A stretch of DNA of 64,000 bases from positions 27,486,792 to 27,550,791 of the forward strand of contig JAOWCC010001501.1 in NCBI GenBank assembly GCA_030867875.1, written 5' to 3'. Shown here piece after piece: positions 45,557 through 57,700 of the stretch (positions are counted from its first letter, which is position 1; each line of letters begins with the position of its first letter). The translations under genes were made by a program, and so were the position numbers. The notes under the pieces were generated by a model. That model was not told the origin of the DNA, ran no database searches, and saw only the letters and a program-made list of their open reading frames with translations. This DNA is from Actinernus sp. WN-2022. Taxonomy: Eukaryota; Cnidaria; Anthozoa; Actiniaria; Actinernidae.

Positions 45557-45796
45557 TCATTTGGGCATTTTTTCAACCGAGGCAAGTAATCGCCGCAGAT
45601 GTCTTTGGTCTACGACTCCAGCATACTCAAAGTGTTTCTGCTGTAAGTGAGGCAGGCAGCGCATGTCGTCATACTCCACCTCGATCATATTGTCAATATA
45701 CATGGGAAGACCCAGCGACACCAGCCACTCTGTGATTGATCCTAGCTCACCGACAGGGTCCGGTTCGTTCAACTGGTACTTGAAATCACAGGGGAC
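45557..45796 (-). CDS. SASH1: SASH1-like terminal exon 8: SAM domain and stop
   Basis: The acceptor is TTTTGCCCTGCTCTGTAG before 45796, and the frame starts in phase 0. It encodes 79 residues (604-682), mostly one SAM domain with conserved Trp627 and the LGLPMY helix start, ending in TGA at 45557-45559. SAM domains mediate homo- or heterotypic oligomerisation. Confidence 0.9.
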   Translation of the reverse strand, partial: VPCDFKYQLNEPDPVGELGSITEWLVSLGLPMYIDNMIEVEYDDMRCLPHLQQKHFEYAGVVDQRHLRRLLASVEKMPK

Positions 45797-48700
45797 CTAC
45801 AGAGCAGGGCAAAACTGTTAACACTCAACACTGTGAGAAGAATTCCACACGAATGACTAAAGCTAACCCACCAGTAGGCCCCACAATAGTCATGTGCTGA
45901 TATATCATTTCAATAACCAATGAATCCCATGGGAAAGCCGGCTCTACTGTAGGGAAAACAAACTTTAAAACAGTCGCGGCTAGATTCCATCCGCCAGAAG
46001 ATCACAACCCGAAATGACTGCAATGCACTGCACTATTTTCTCGATGTTACATACCCACAAACCGCTAAAGCGGTACTTAGAAATTTAGGCGAACAAGTGC
46101 GCTTCCCTCAACTATATACAAACCTACAACCTACAAAAGTAAACTAACTAAAATTAGGACAAAACAAAATAAATGCATACGTAGCATATTCTTTGCACAC
46201 AGCAGAGAGAGTGCCATTCCCTATTTCAACCTATTGGAGATTCTAACCCTTGAAAATATTTATAAATTAAGAATAGCAATCTTTGGTCACAAAATCATTA
46301 CTGACAAGAGTTCCAAGTATTTTCACCCAATATGTTACACCTGTATCTGAAATACATACTTACAATACCAAGGTGTGCAAAAAAAATTTTTTGTATCGAT
46401 CCAATGTAAGAACTAACTATGGCTTATCTACATTTAAATTTTCTTTATCTAAAATTTGGCAAACTATCCCTACTGAATTCAAAAGTTTATATCTTTCAGT
46501 TAAAAAAAATTCAAACTGTACCTTATCCGGTCCCAACTATAATGTCTTATTCTAAAATATTATTACAGTAATTGTTTCAACATGTTGCATATTCTACATT
46601 ATATACTATATATAATTCTGACCTAGTCTTAGGTCTATATTACATGTAAACCCGACCTAATCTTAGCCTTATTTATTTTCCTTGTTAACTCGAAAGCTTA
46701 AGCTCCTTTAACCATGCACTGCACACCTTCATCTACATTATTATGTTTAAAATAACTAGTTGTTCCATTATTTAATGATACCTGAACCGATTGTATTATA
46801 ATTAAATGAATACTGTAAAATAAAGAAAACTGAACTGAAACACTATATAAAAACATTATCGGCTCCACGATGACTCGAACCGAAACCCTACCCCGTCTAT
46901 TAACCGAAACTAACTGTCACTACCCTTACCCCCTAGGGATTTGCTGTGAACAACGGCTTTTTTATAACTTTTATGCTGCATGCTGTTTCATTAGCAGGCG
47001 TTCATTTATTAGACACTCGGTTCCTGCTCTCTGTGAAGTATTTTTAGTGCAGTGCAGTTTTAGAAAGATCGACAATCGATTGGAGGTGGAAAATAGCATT
47101 TACAAACAGGTTTTGCAAATAACTACCGATCTCGTGTGGCCTTTAAATAAATGAAGATTTTTTTGCCAACCAGTAAAATCACGTGATTGGGGTGCTTACC
47201 ATTTACACCGAAAAACCAGAAATTCCAGGTTTGAAAATTAAATGGTACGCGTCATTTCATTCGGAAGGTTTAGGAAAACATGGACTACCTGTGGTTGGGG
47301 TAATCCACTTTTCCCGCTCTTTTCGTACTCGCCAGTGGACGCGCGTACCATTTCCCCCGCTCTTTTCGGTCTTTCCAGTGGACGTACGTACGTACCATTG
47401 CTATGTTTATTCTTTATTGCTGCTGCAGCGAGCGAGCAAGGCACCAGCACTAATTTGTGTAGTGGGGCCGATTGTTTGGCGAATTGCATTAGCGGTTATG
47501 CGCAAGGACATTACAAATCAATGCACGCGGACCATAATGCAATCTGAGCGTTTACTACAGCGAGTATAAATAAATTGTGATCGTCTTCGTTTGTATTTTT
47601 ACCACAATTCCTTAAGCGTGTTCCTTACTGATTAGTCTGGTGTTTTGATGTGAAGTTTACTAATCCACAACATATGTTCTGTAACTTGATGATCATGCTA
47701 AGTTAACGAGTCGTTTAGTAAGTCGGACTCAGTGTGAGCGTATAGTTTGATAGTTTGACTATTTTCCAAAGAACAAGATCTCTCCGCTTATCAACATGAT
47801 TAGCAGCAAATACTTTTCTCCTATTAAAGTGCCTTATTTTTTTATTTTAGATATCAATTCTGCATCAAGTGAATAGTAGAATGGTACAATATCTCTTGCT
47901 TTGAATGCTGTGCCGCTGAGTTAAGGAGGTTTGCTAATTACATGACGTCAGGGGAGGCACCAATTATTATTCAATTTTTTTGGTTACAAATTTTTTTTTT
48001 TTAAATATTATCAGTGTTATACCCATGGTTGAAATAAAATGATTTTAGAAATTTGTTTTCCTATATCAGTAGCAACGCCCATTCACAACCACTAAGATGC
48101 AGATACCTCCCCTGACGTCATGTAATTAGCATTTTGGATATTAAAACCTCCTTAACTCAGCGGCACAGCATTCAAGGTAAAATATATTTTACCATTCTAC
48201 TATTCACTTGATGCAGAATTGATATCTAAAATAAAAATATATTGTTCATAGGCACTTTAACTTCGATAAAGTCACATCAATATAGTTACAATTTGAGAAG
48301 TGACAGCGGGGTTCAAAACACACAAAATTAATTAGCATATCGCAATTGCAAACAGATGGTTTGATGTAAATGATAAGCAGCCTAGCTAGTCTTGGAAGGA
48401 GGGGGACATTCGCTAGGCTTTTTGAACAAGATGTTAACTATGACATGCGAGAAGCATTCGCGAAGCCAATTTGAATTAATCTCGGTTCGTATTAACACTG
48501 CTCTAAAGGCCTGGGCAACGAGGACAATGTTTCTTGGATCAAAAAACAAGTGGGAAACAAGAAAAAAATGTTTTGCTGCCTGGCTGAGAAAGCCAAAAAA
48601 CATTTCACAACGAACAAACCCTTGATCATGTCTTTGTGTTTCCAAAAAACATTTCTCAGTCTGCCCGTGTGCGCAACATAATTATGTAGCGCAGCCCTGG

Positions 48701-51700
48701 AATTTAGTCAAGATTGTTATTTTCGAGAGCAAACAGGAAACATTTTGTTGTGGAAACAAATCTTCTCGGATGCAAAAAAACGTTTTTCTCAATTTTCTAC
48801 CTGATTTGGATCGGTAACTTACTACAATGCCTCTACTCTGGTTAAATATGCCATTATGAAGGATGTAATCCAAACATAATACAACTTTATTGTAGTAAAA
48901 ACACATCCGCCCGATTTCGTTGTCAGTGGTCCCGGATCTTGACAAGCGAGATCGTAAGATACTTGGAATACTCTGAATTTCTAACGAGACCTGAAACAAC
49001 CATGATCAAAGTCAGGATCCGCCTAATCCTCAGATCGAATTGGAATTTAGCATGATTTAGCGAGATACCAAAGATATACCAAACTCAACTCAGATATGGC
49101 GCCGCGGCTAATTTCCCTTTCGTAAACGGTCGATGCCATTCATAACAGTCGATGCCATTTTAGAGAACAGTCGATGCCATTTGTAACAGTCGATGCCATT
49201 TGTAACAGTCGACTGATGCCATTTTAGAGAACAGTCGATGCCATTTGTAACAGTCGACTGATGCCATTTTAGAGAACAGTCGATGCCATTTGTAACAGTC
49301 GATGCCATTTTACAGAACAGTCGATGCCATTTGTAACAGTCGATGCCATTTTACAGAACAGTCGATGCCATTTGTAACAGTCGATGCCATTTGTAACAGT
49401 CGACTGATGCCATTTTAGAGAACAGTCGATGCCATTTGTAACAGTCGACTGATGCCATTTTAGAGAACAGTCGATGCCATTTGTAACAGTCGATGCCATT
49501 TTACAGAACAGTCGATGCCATTTGTAACAGTCGATGCCATTTTACAGAACAGTCGATGCCATTTGTAACAGTCGATGCCATTTTACAGAACAGTCGATGC
49601 CATTTGTAACAGTCGATGCCATTTTACAGAACAGTCGATGCCATTTGTAACAGTCGATGCCATTTTACAGAACAGTCGATGCCATTTGTAACAGTCGATG
49701 CCATTTTACAGAACAGTCGATGCCATTTGTAACAGTCGATGCCATTTTACAGAACAGTCGATGCCATTTGTAACAGTCGATGCCATTTTACAGAACAGTC
49801 GATGCCATTTGTAACAGTCGACTGATGCCATTTTACAGAACAGTCGATGCCATTTTACAGAACAGTCGATGCCATTTTACAGAACAGTCGATGCCATTTG
49901 TATCTGTACCTGTTTATTTGATCGGTAACTGATTCGTAACAATACAATACAATACAATAGTAATAGGATAGGATAGGATAAAACTTTATTTATACACGGT
50001 GTGTCCTTCAGGAATAACTATATATAATAATGTAATGTATACTAACAATATAGTCAAAAGATAAAATAAAATATCCATAAGGATTTCCATAGAGTACTAA
50101 TAATTCTAATGACACTAATAATACGCAAATAATACGATACTACTACTAGAAACTAAATTATATGATTAAACAACTAAAAATCCTGCTTTCCAAAGATGCC
50201 GTGTCTATCACGTGTCATAATTATGACATATCACCCTGAAAGCCATGGCAAATTATTTGAGACTTAAGTCTGTCAACGACGATGCCTGTCTTAGGTTATG
50301 GGGTATACTGTTTCACAGCACCCCTCCGCTATAACTAAAACTTCTTTTGTAATAGTCAGTGTGCGGGAGCGGTATGCCAGTTTATTTTCTGAATTTCTTA
50401 GACTATAATGTGTTATTTCATATCTATTAATAAATTTTGAGCTCAAATACTCCGGGGTTTCATTATGCAAAGCTTTATACACCAACATTGATTTATCTAC
50501 TTTACGTTGATGATCAAGCTTTTTCCAATTTAGAGACCTAAATAACTCTTCGGCGCTAGCATCGTAACTCAAAAAAGTTACTATGCGCGCGGCACGGTTT
50601 TGAAGTTTTTGGAGCTTTTTAGAAAGGCCTTTGTTACAGTTTCCCCACACCACACTACAGTAATTAAAGTGCGGTTGAACTAAAGCATTGTAAACCATAA
50701 GAAGTATTTCGCGGGGGGCGTCGAAGTCCCTTATGCGTTTAATTGCACTTATTGCAGAGGCTATTTTTTTCGATATCATATCAATGTGATTCACCCAGTT
50801 CAGGTTTTGGTCTATCATCACACCAAGAGATTTTGAGACCGAAACCTGCTTAACAGGATTTTCATTTATTACGATATTTGGAATCTCAGAAATCCTTGAT
50901 AACCTCTGTCTTGAGCCAATGAGTAAAAACTCTGTCTTTTTCATATTTAATGCGAGTTTATTGGCTGCAAGCCACACATGGACTTTGCTCAGATCTAAAT
51001 TCAAATTATGTTCATTTATATCTTCAATGTCCTTAATGGCATAAGTTATACTAGTATCATCGGCATACATTCTAGGTTTGGAATGAGAAAGACAATTTGG
51101 CAAATCATTTATATATAATAAAAATAATAAGGGGCCCAAGATTGTTCCTTAATGATTTGTGTATGCTAATGAGAAAGCAAGATAAAAGTTATAAAAAAGC
51201 GGTCATCGGCAGCGAAACCCTCGTGGCGTAGTGGTGAGGGATTAGTGACGGTTAGGGTTTCGTTTAAAATCAGGGTAAGGGTTTGTTTCGATTCTTCCCA
51301 AACGCTAAATATTTTTTATATACATGTAGTTGAGGATGGCGTACTTGTGAGTATTTTCATTCTAAAAATTTCTAAGTGTCGCTTCAAGGGCAGAAATGGC
51401 ATCGACTGTTACAAATGGCATCTAATGTTCTGTAAAATGGCATCTAATGTTCTGTAAAATGGCATCGACTGTTCTGAATGGCATCGACCGTTTACTAAAG
51501 GGAAATTTGCGGCGCCGCGTCCGGGATTCGAACCTGGACCACAGCGTTGAGAGGCGCTTAACCACTGCTCCACCTCGGCTTCCCACGAATAACCTTTCAG
51601 TGCATTTGATAATATCCATATAGAATTTGCGCTATATAAATATATACCTTTTTAGGGTCAGCTGGAGGACTAGTCACATTATTAAAGTTGTTTAATTAGT

Positions 51701-54700
51701 TTTATTTACCCATACAAACATTAAGCATCACAGTGCTTGTTACTAGAAGTGTTCCTTACCACAGGAAGTCCCTGCTCCTTCAACTTGAGGCACCTTAGTC
51801 TATCCATGATCTGGGCCACTTCTTCACGGGATCTGCGAAGCTCCTCTGTGTACCTGTCCACCAGGTTGATTGGGACCCCCCACCGACCAGCCTGGGGACC
51901 AATCACACACCATGTCCACGATTAAGTCTGTTTTTTAGTAGCGACACAGTAGCACAAGTAACATACGCAGCACACATCGGTCAAACGTCTGCGCGGTGGG
52001 CGGCAGCGCAAATTTCCTACGCAAAATGTACCTTAAAACATATTACAGTGAACTTCTACCCCAAAAAGTTAAGAAAAATACGTGAAAGTTAAGCTTTGTA
52101 TTTTCACAGTCGACGGGAAATTGAACAAACTTCAAACTGTGAGTTTACCAAATGTTTTCGTAATTTACCAAAAAAGTTCTCAAGGTTTGAAAACGGATGT
52201 GTGAACAGTGACGCCGCCGGCTCGCTTTGAATTTGTTTTGGAATATGTTTTGGAATATATGGTTGTTGCAAGATTTTTGACGCATGCGCAGACGTTTGAC
52301 CGCTGTGTGCATACGCAGTGCACGAAAATTACCGCTGAATGCGATGACTACAGACGCATTTATACAGGGTTAGCCTCGTTCTTAAGTTAAACATTCACAA
52401 ATACCAGCAAGAAGTTGGTCTATTCACAACTCTGCGTATTGTTGTAGTTTCGCGTTTTGTAGCTTCTCGCTGGTATTTAGGAATGTTTATCTAAGAGTAT
52501 AAATGCGTCTGCAGTCCTCGCATTCAGCGGTAATTTTCGAATAAAACTGGACAATTCGGTTTCGTAATACCTACGAAATGATATAAAGCAAACAAATTTT
52601 AAAACCTTAAAGTGGCACTAAGACGAAGATTTACCATTTCCATTTGGCACTTTTTTTAGTTTCAATGACGGGAAGTCTTATTTTTTGAACTGCGAGTATT
52701 GAATCTAAACGTCCGCCATTAATGGAGGCCGTTCCGAAGTGATGTCATACGCAAAACACGAAACCAGCGTGCCCGGGCGAAGATAAGCACAAGAAGAAGG
52801 AAAAGGAAGATTGAAGTAAAAATATGCCTCCAAGACGTTTTGGCGAGCATTGCGCGTATGACGTCACGACAGAAAACAAAAGGGTTCGCGGGAACGCACA
52901 TCCAGTGGCGTAGCTGCCTTAAGGCAAAATGGCACGTGCCTACACAAAAGAAATCCAAGTTCATGACCCCCTAGATGGCTCCCTCACTTCACTCGGTTGC
53001 TCGTGCCTATACTAAAACGGGACCCTGGCTACGCCCCTGACATGCGTAATGGCGGACAGGATTTTACCGGTAAACTTCTAAAGTTTTATGGTTTGACTTG
53101 TTCATTTATGAATAGCTTTTTACTAATTTGGATATTTCAAACACTGATTGACATCGTATCGTAAAACGGCTTGGACTGGTAATAAACTCTACTTTATGAA
53201 TATGCAAAAACATTGGTATGTCAAAATTTGATCGAGTGGCACTTTAAGCCTTTTTAAAACAGGTTAGGTTTGCTTAATTTGCAATAGGCCTTTTGCAGGA
53301 AACAATCGCGTGCTGAAATATCACTTCAATAACGAACGAATCGAGCTCGTTAATGCCATGGGAAAGACTTTAATGGGGGGCAAACAATCTTCATTTAGAA
53401 AGATCGACATTCGATTGGAGGTGGAAAATAGCATTTACAAACGAGTTTTGCTAATAACACTACCGATCCAACCTCGTTCCCAGGGTCTTCTCGGTCAGAT
53501 CCAAGATGGCGGCTACTCAGTGAGAAGACCCTGGTAAAGGCTGGATCACGTGATCAAATACTCCCAGATTTTGGGAGTATTTTGTCACGTGATTTGGCGA
53601 TCTAAGATGGCGGCCAAGCTAAATATGGGAATAGTTCATGACGTGTACAAACCATAGGTATCCCAATCCGGAGTGAGCGAGAAGCGATTAACGGTATTTC
53701 CACGCGGCGAACGATGCAGTGAAAACAGGTCTACTAAATGGCTCGAAATGGAGTTTACTTGGATAAAGAACCAGTGGAAAGGTATCACAAAGCTACCAGG
53801 ATGTATCTAAGCTAGAAGAGAATCCTAAAAAGCCGTTCATTTTCCGTTTGCGTTGAAGCGAAGCGATCGATAGCACATGTTCAGGTTTAACGGCTTCCCC
53901 TGGCTTTCCCACTGATGAACCTTACCAGAAAACTACCCAGTAATGCACTTCATCTATTGCTCTATCTACACAATGTGTTTTAAGGTTATTTAAAATCGTT
54001 TTATTGATAAAATTTGAGCTATCTAAACTATATACAAGTTCATCTCTCTGGACTCTTGTGTCATAATCGAAGAGCCAATCAGAATACGAGACAGTTCAGC
54101 GTTTACTAGGGTCTTCTCACTGAGTAGCCGCCATCTTGGATCTGACCGAGAAGACCCTGGGAACGAGGTTGCTACCGATCTCGGGCCTTTAAATAAACGA
54201 AGTCATGTATTTGTTGCCCTCCAGTACAACCACGTGATTGTATACTACAATAGGTCCATTCACTGAGTTTGCTAAATTAAAAAAAGTATTTACTAAAACG
54301 GTTTAAGCTCTCGGAAAATTTACCAAATCTGTATTTGAACAATCTCGTCCCAAGAGCCTCCGTTCTTATCGTCCAGCGGAGCTTCATCTTTTGCCGCGGT
54401 GTGGCGAGATGGCAGTACCCCAAAACCATACTGAACTCTCTATTTTTGAAAGCTCACCACCGTTTTAATATTGAGCCAAACGCCCTCAAACTCAGTCAAC
54501 TTACTGCTGTCCTCAACTCTAACTTGAATGAAAGAAATTTTTATTACCGTAATTTCAAAAAATCATGCATAATTAATGAGCATTTAGTCCAATCAGATGA
54601 CGCAAATCAGTCACGTGCATACCCAGTAAACACTCGGGTGTTTATACGATTTTCACTAGTAAGAGTGTGGGGGTTTCAGGGGCGTAGCCAGCATTTTGCA

Positions 54701-57700
54701 CCACTCATTACCAAATCCCCCCTCACCTCTCCAAACATATATATTTATTCAGGTACATCTCAGTTTTCAGTCATCAGTCCAACCGTTTCCAGTAAGACTG
54801 TCGCATTGTTCACTGACTCCCGGTAAATCACTTAGCTCATTATATAGGTGCGTTACTGTGACTCTACTTTTCAGTTGCGTTTTTTTTAACGAAAGGGGGG
54901 GCTGGACTCCCCCTCTGGCTACGCGCCCCTGGGTTTATACAAATATATACGGGTCAGGTCACGAGGTTTCAACCGTGATTCTTTATATTGACACCTCACT
55001 CTTACTAGTAAAGTCCGACAAAAACCTTTATAAAGACCCTCACTATTACTAGTGAAGTACGACAAAAACTCTCTCAATGAATCTGTATATAGGTCCATCA
55101 CTCTTACTAGTAAAGTCCGACAAAAACCTTTATATAGACCCTCACTATTACTAGTGAAGTACGACAAAAACTCTCTCAATGAATCTGTATATAGGTCCAT
55201 CACTCTTACTAGTAAAGTCCGACAAAAACCTTTATATAGACCCTCACTATTACTAGTGAAGTACGACAAAAACTCTCTCAATGAATCTGTATATAGGTCC
55301 CTCACTCTTACTAGTAAAGTCCAACAAAAACTCTCCCAATGAATCTTTGTATAGACCCCTCATTCATACAATGAGAATCGGTATAAAGACTCACGGTTGT
55401 TCTCCCAAACAAACGGTCACAAGTAGAACGACCCGATATCGAAGCTCAAACACGAAGGCTCCAAGGCTCAGTTATTCCTATGCGACCGGTCCACCATTAT
55501 GGGACCCAAAGTTTTGCTTCGTATTCCAACTGCGCATGTCAGTGACGCACTTCCCATTTCATCAAAATGTATGAAAATTATCATCTTTCAGAAGTAAAGT
55601 TTTTGAAGCCGTGTAATAAACTCGTAGAAGTGTTTTATCAGGTCTAAAAACATTCGGGCTGTGCCCTCGTGTATCTAAACCTGATAAAACACTACTTCTC
55701 GTTTATGAAACAGTACGTTAAACATTTGAACACGAGTAACAGGGTCGAACATTCGTTAAACGAATGTTGTGTAGATAGTGAGAAAAATAGTGTCAAAGAG
55801 CGGTAAGTCTGTTAACGCTTCTCAAAACATTCTAGTCACCCCGGGTATAAGCCTCTCATCGATACAAGTCTCCTCACAAACTCCCCTTGTATAAGCCTGG
55901 GGCTTATAAGCGAAATATATACGGGGCAGTTTATAGGTCTTTCTGGTTTCCTAACGTTCTGGGTTGTCTGGGTTTCAGTACAAGTAGGTATAACCAACAA
56001 TGAAAACACTGCACACAAGATTAATACAGTGAACCCATACGCGGAAATACTCACAGCATCGGAGTATGGGGATTCCGCCAGGTTGATTTGCTCGATACGT
56101 AGACGTCTCTCAATTAGTTCAGCTAACGAGTGCGAGGGCCGCTTCCTGGGCACTGGTACTTTGGGTACGTCTAAGGATTTCTCGGAATTTTTCTCTGTCT
56201 TTTCAAGAGGTTGCTTATTCCTGTTTTCGCCTGGGTCTCCCGTGGCGGCTGGTTTCACTGCAGCCGGAGGCCCTGGCTTTGGCTTGGGGTGTAGTCTAGG
56301 TTTGGTTTTCAAGGGAGGTTTGGGTTTGGACGCCTCTGTCGTATTAACAGGAGGGACTGCTGGCACGTTAACTGGTTCGGTAACCCAAGAACGGGGCTGC
56401 GTCTCTACATTCCTTGTATTCTGCTCCTCACCACTCACCTGCACCCCCAAGGCACTAGCTTCGGGACGTGGTGGAAGGGGTGGCGGTCTCGTAATAGGTT
56501 GCTCTATCTTTGATTGCATCACAGTCTCTTTCTGTGAATCGTCCTCAACGATTGGTTGTCTTGGTGGAACGGGATAGCTCAATGTTGCATTTGTTGGCTG
56601 GTGTCTAGGTTGGGGTTTCTCTATATCTGATCCCAAACCTCCCGCCAGAGAATCATCCTTCTGCAACAGCATGCGTGGTGGTGGTGGAGGGGGAAAACTC
56701 TCTTCATCTTCTGAACACCCCTCACACCCACCAAGGCTTTTCTGTTCATTGCTAGCACCATTCACGCTGTTCCTTGGGAATGGTGGCTGTGGTTCTGCTT
56801 CGGTCCTATTTTCCAGGTGCATGTCGTTCAAATTTTCCTCTACAGATTTTGGTTTTGGTAGAGTTGTTTTCCGTGGTGGGGGAGGTGGAGGGGGTTTTCT
56901 CGAGGAGAAAGTTGGTTTGTCACGTTTTGGAAGAGTGCTAGCATGGGTAGGAGGTTGATGACTAAGGTGGAAACCTAGGACAACAACAACGACAACAAAA
57001 ATAAGACGTTGGACGAAACGATACCTGGTCCATAGATCCTTTTCCAATATGGCTGCTCTATTTTGCATAATGCTCCAAAAGACTTTCGATAGTAGGTGTA
57101 GTGAATGCCGTCTGTATTAACGCATGCTGGTGTTATAGTGGGTTTACACCATCACGTGACAGAAGCCATGTTGGATGGCACGAACAATGAAATTTATTTA
57201 ATCATGGGAAAAAATAAATCTCTAAGGAATGAAATTATATTGTTCCTGCCATCCAGCATGGTCCCCGTCACGTGATAGTGCAAACCCTCTATTGCTTCAA
57301 CGTCATTGACATTTAACACTGGGAAAATCACGAGGCTAGATAAACATAACAGGCTCAAACCATGTAAAACTCTATATTTAAATCTCAATACTATGGTACC
57401 ATTTACGCTATCACACTCGACATTCACAGTATCGCTAATCTTGGCAGAGTCTTTAACGTGGTATCATTCAACTGTTGTTTATTACTCTCTACATTATTCT
57501 ATTCAAACAAGGTTCACCATTTTGGACTAGCTGGGTCTATTTATACCCGCGATTCTAAGCATCCGGTGTCTTGTTTTGAAGATACACCAGTGCCCTGGTG
57601 TGCGCTTTCTGACCTGCGAGAAGGGGCACTGTCAACCCCAAAATGGTAAACATTGTGATGACAACCATAACTACTCAGATGAGAAGAGTATGCTTTTCAG

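Larger units (their letters stand above)
49097..51518. mobile_element. Foldback element whose arms are minisatellite arrays
   Basis: The left edge (about 49097-49140) and right edge (about 51477-51518) are inverted copies containing AATTTCCCTTT and GTAAACGGTCGATGCCATT. Each edge continues inward into the CAGTCGATGCCATT repeat, long on the left (to about 49905) and short on the right (about 51395-51500). A LINE fragment (49945-51150) fills much of the interior. It sits in intron 7. Confidence 0.7.

Noticed and set aside
49108..49499. Minus-strand peptide repeats over the minisatellite
   Set aside because: They are short, shift frame between unit types and begin and end within the array.
51519..51590. 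Functional tRNA gene
   Set aside because: The B box is good but the acceptor stem does not pair, so a SINE promoter is the better reading.
54919..55305. 34-residue repeat protein encoded by the 102-bp array
   Set aside because: Both strands are open because of the unit length, and there is no start or splice context; it lies in a SASH1-like intron.
56029..56577. Plus-strand Gly-rich open frame
   Set aside because: It is the antisense shadow of the proline-rich SASH1-like exon; CCN codons read as Gly on the reverse strand.
55836..57068. Single-exon 410-codon proline-rich gene
   Set aside because: The ends beyond 56974 and below 56055 are intron: a T-rich tract with CCTAG and a consensus GTGAGT mark an internal exon that fits its neighbours in phase.
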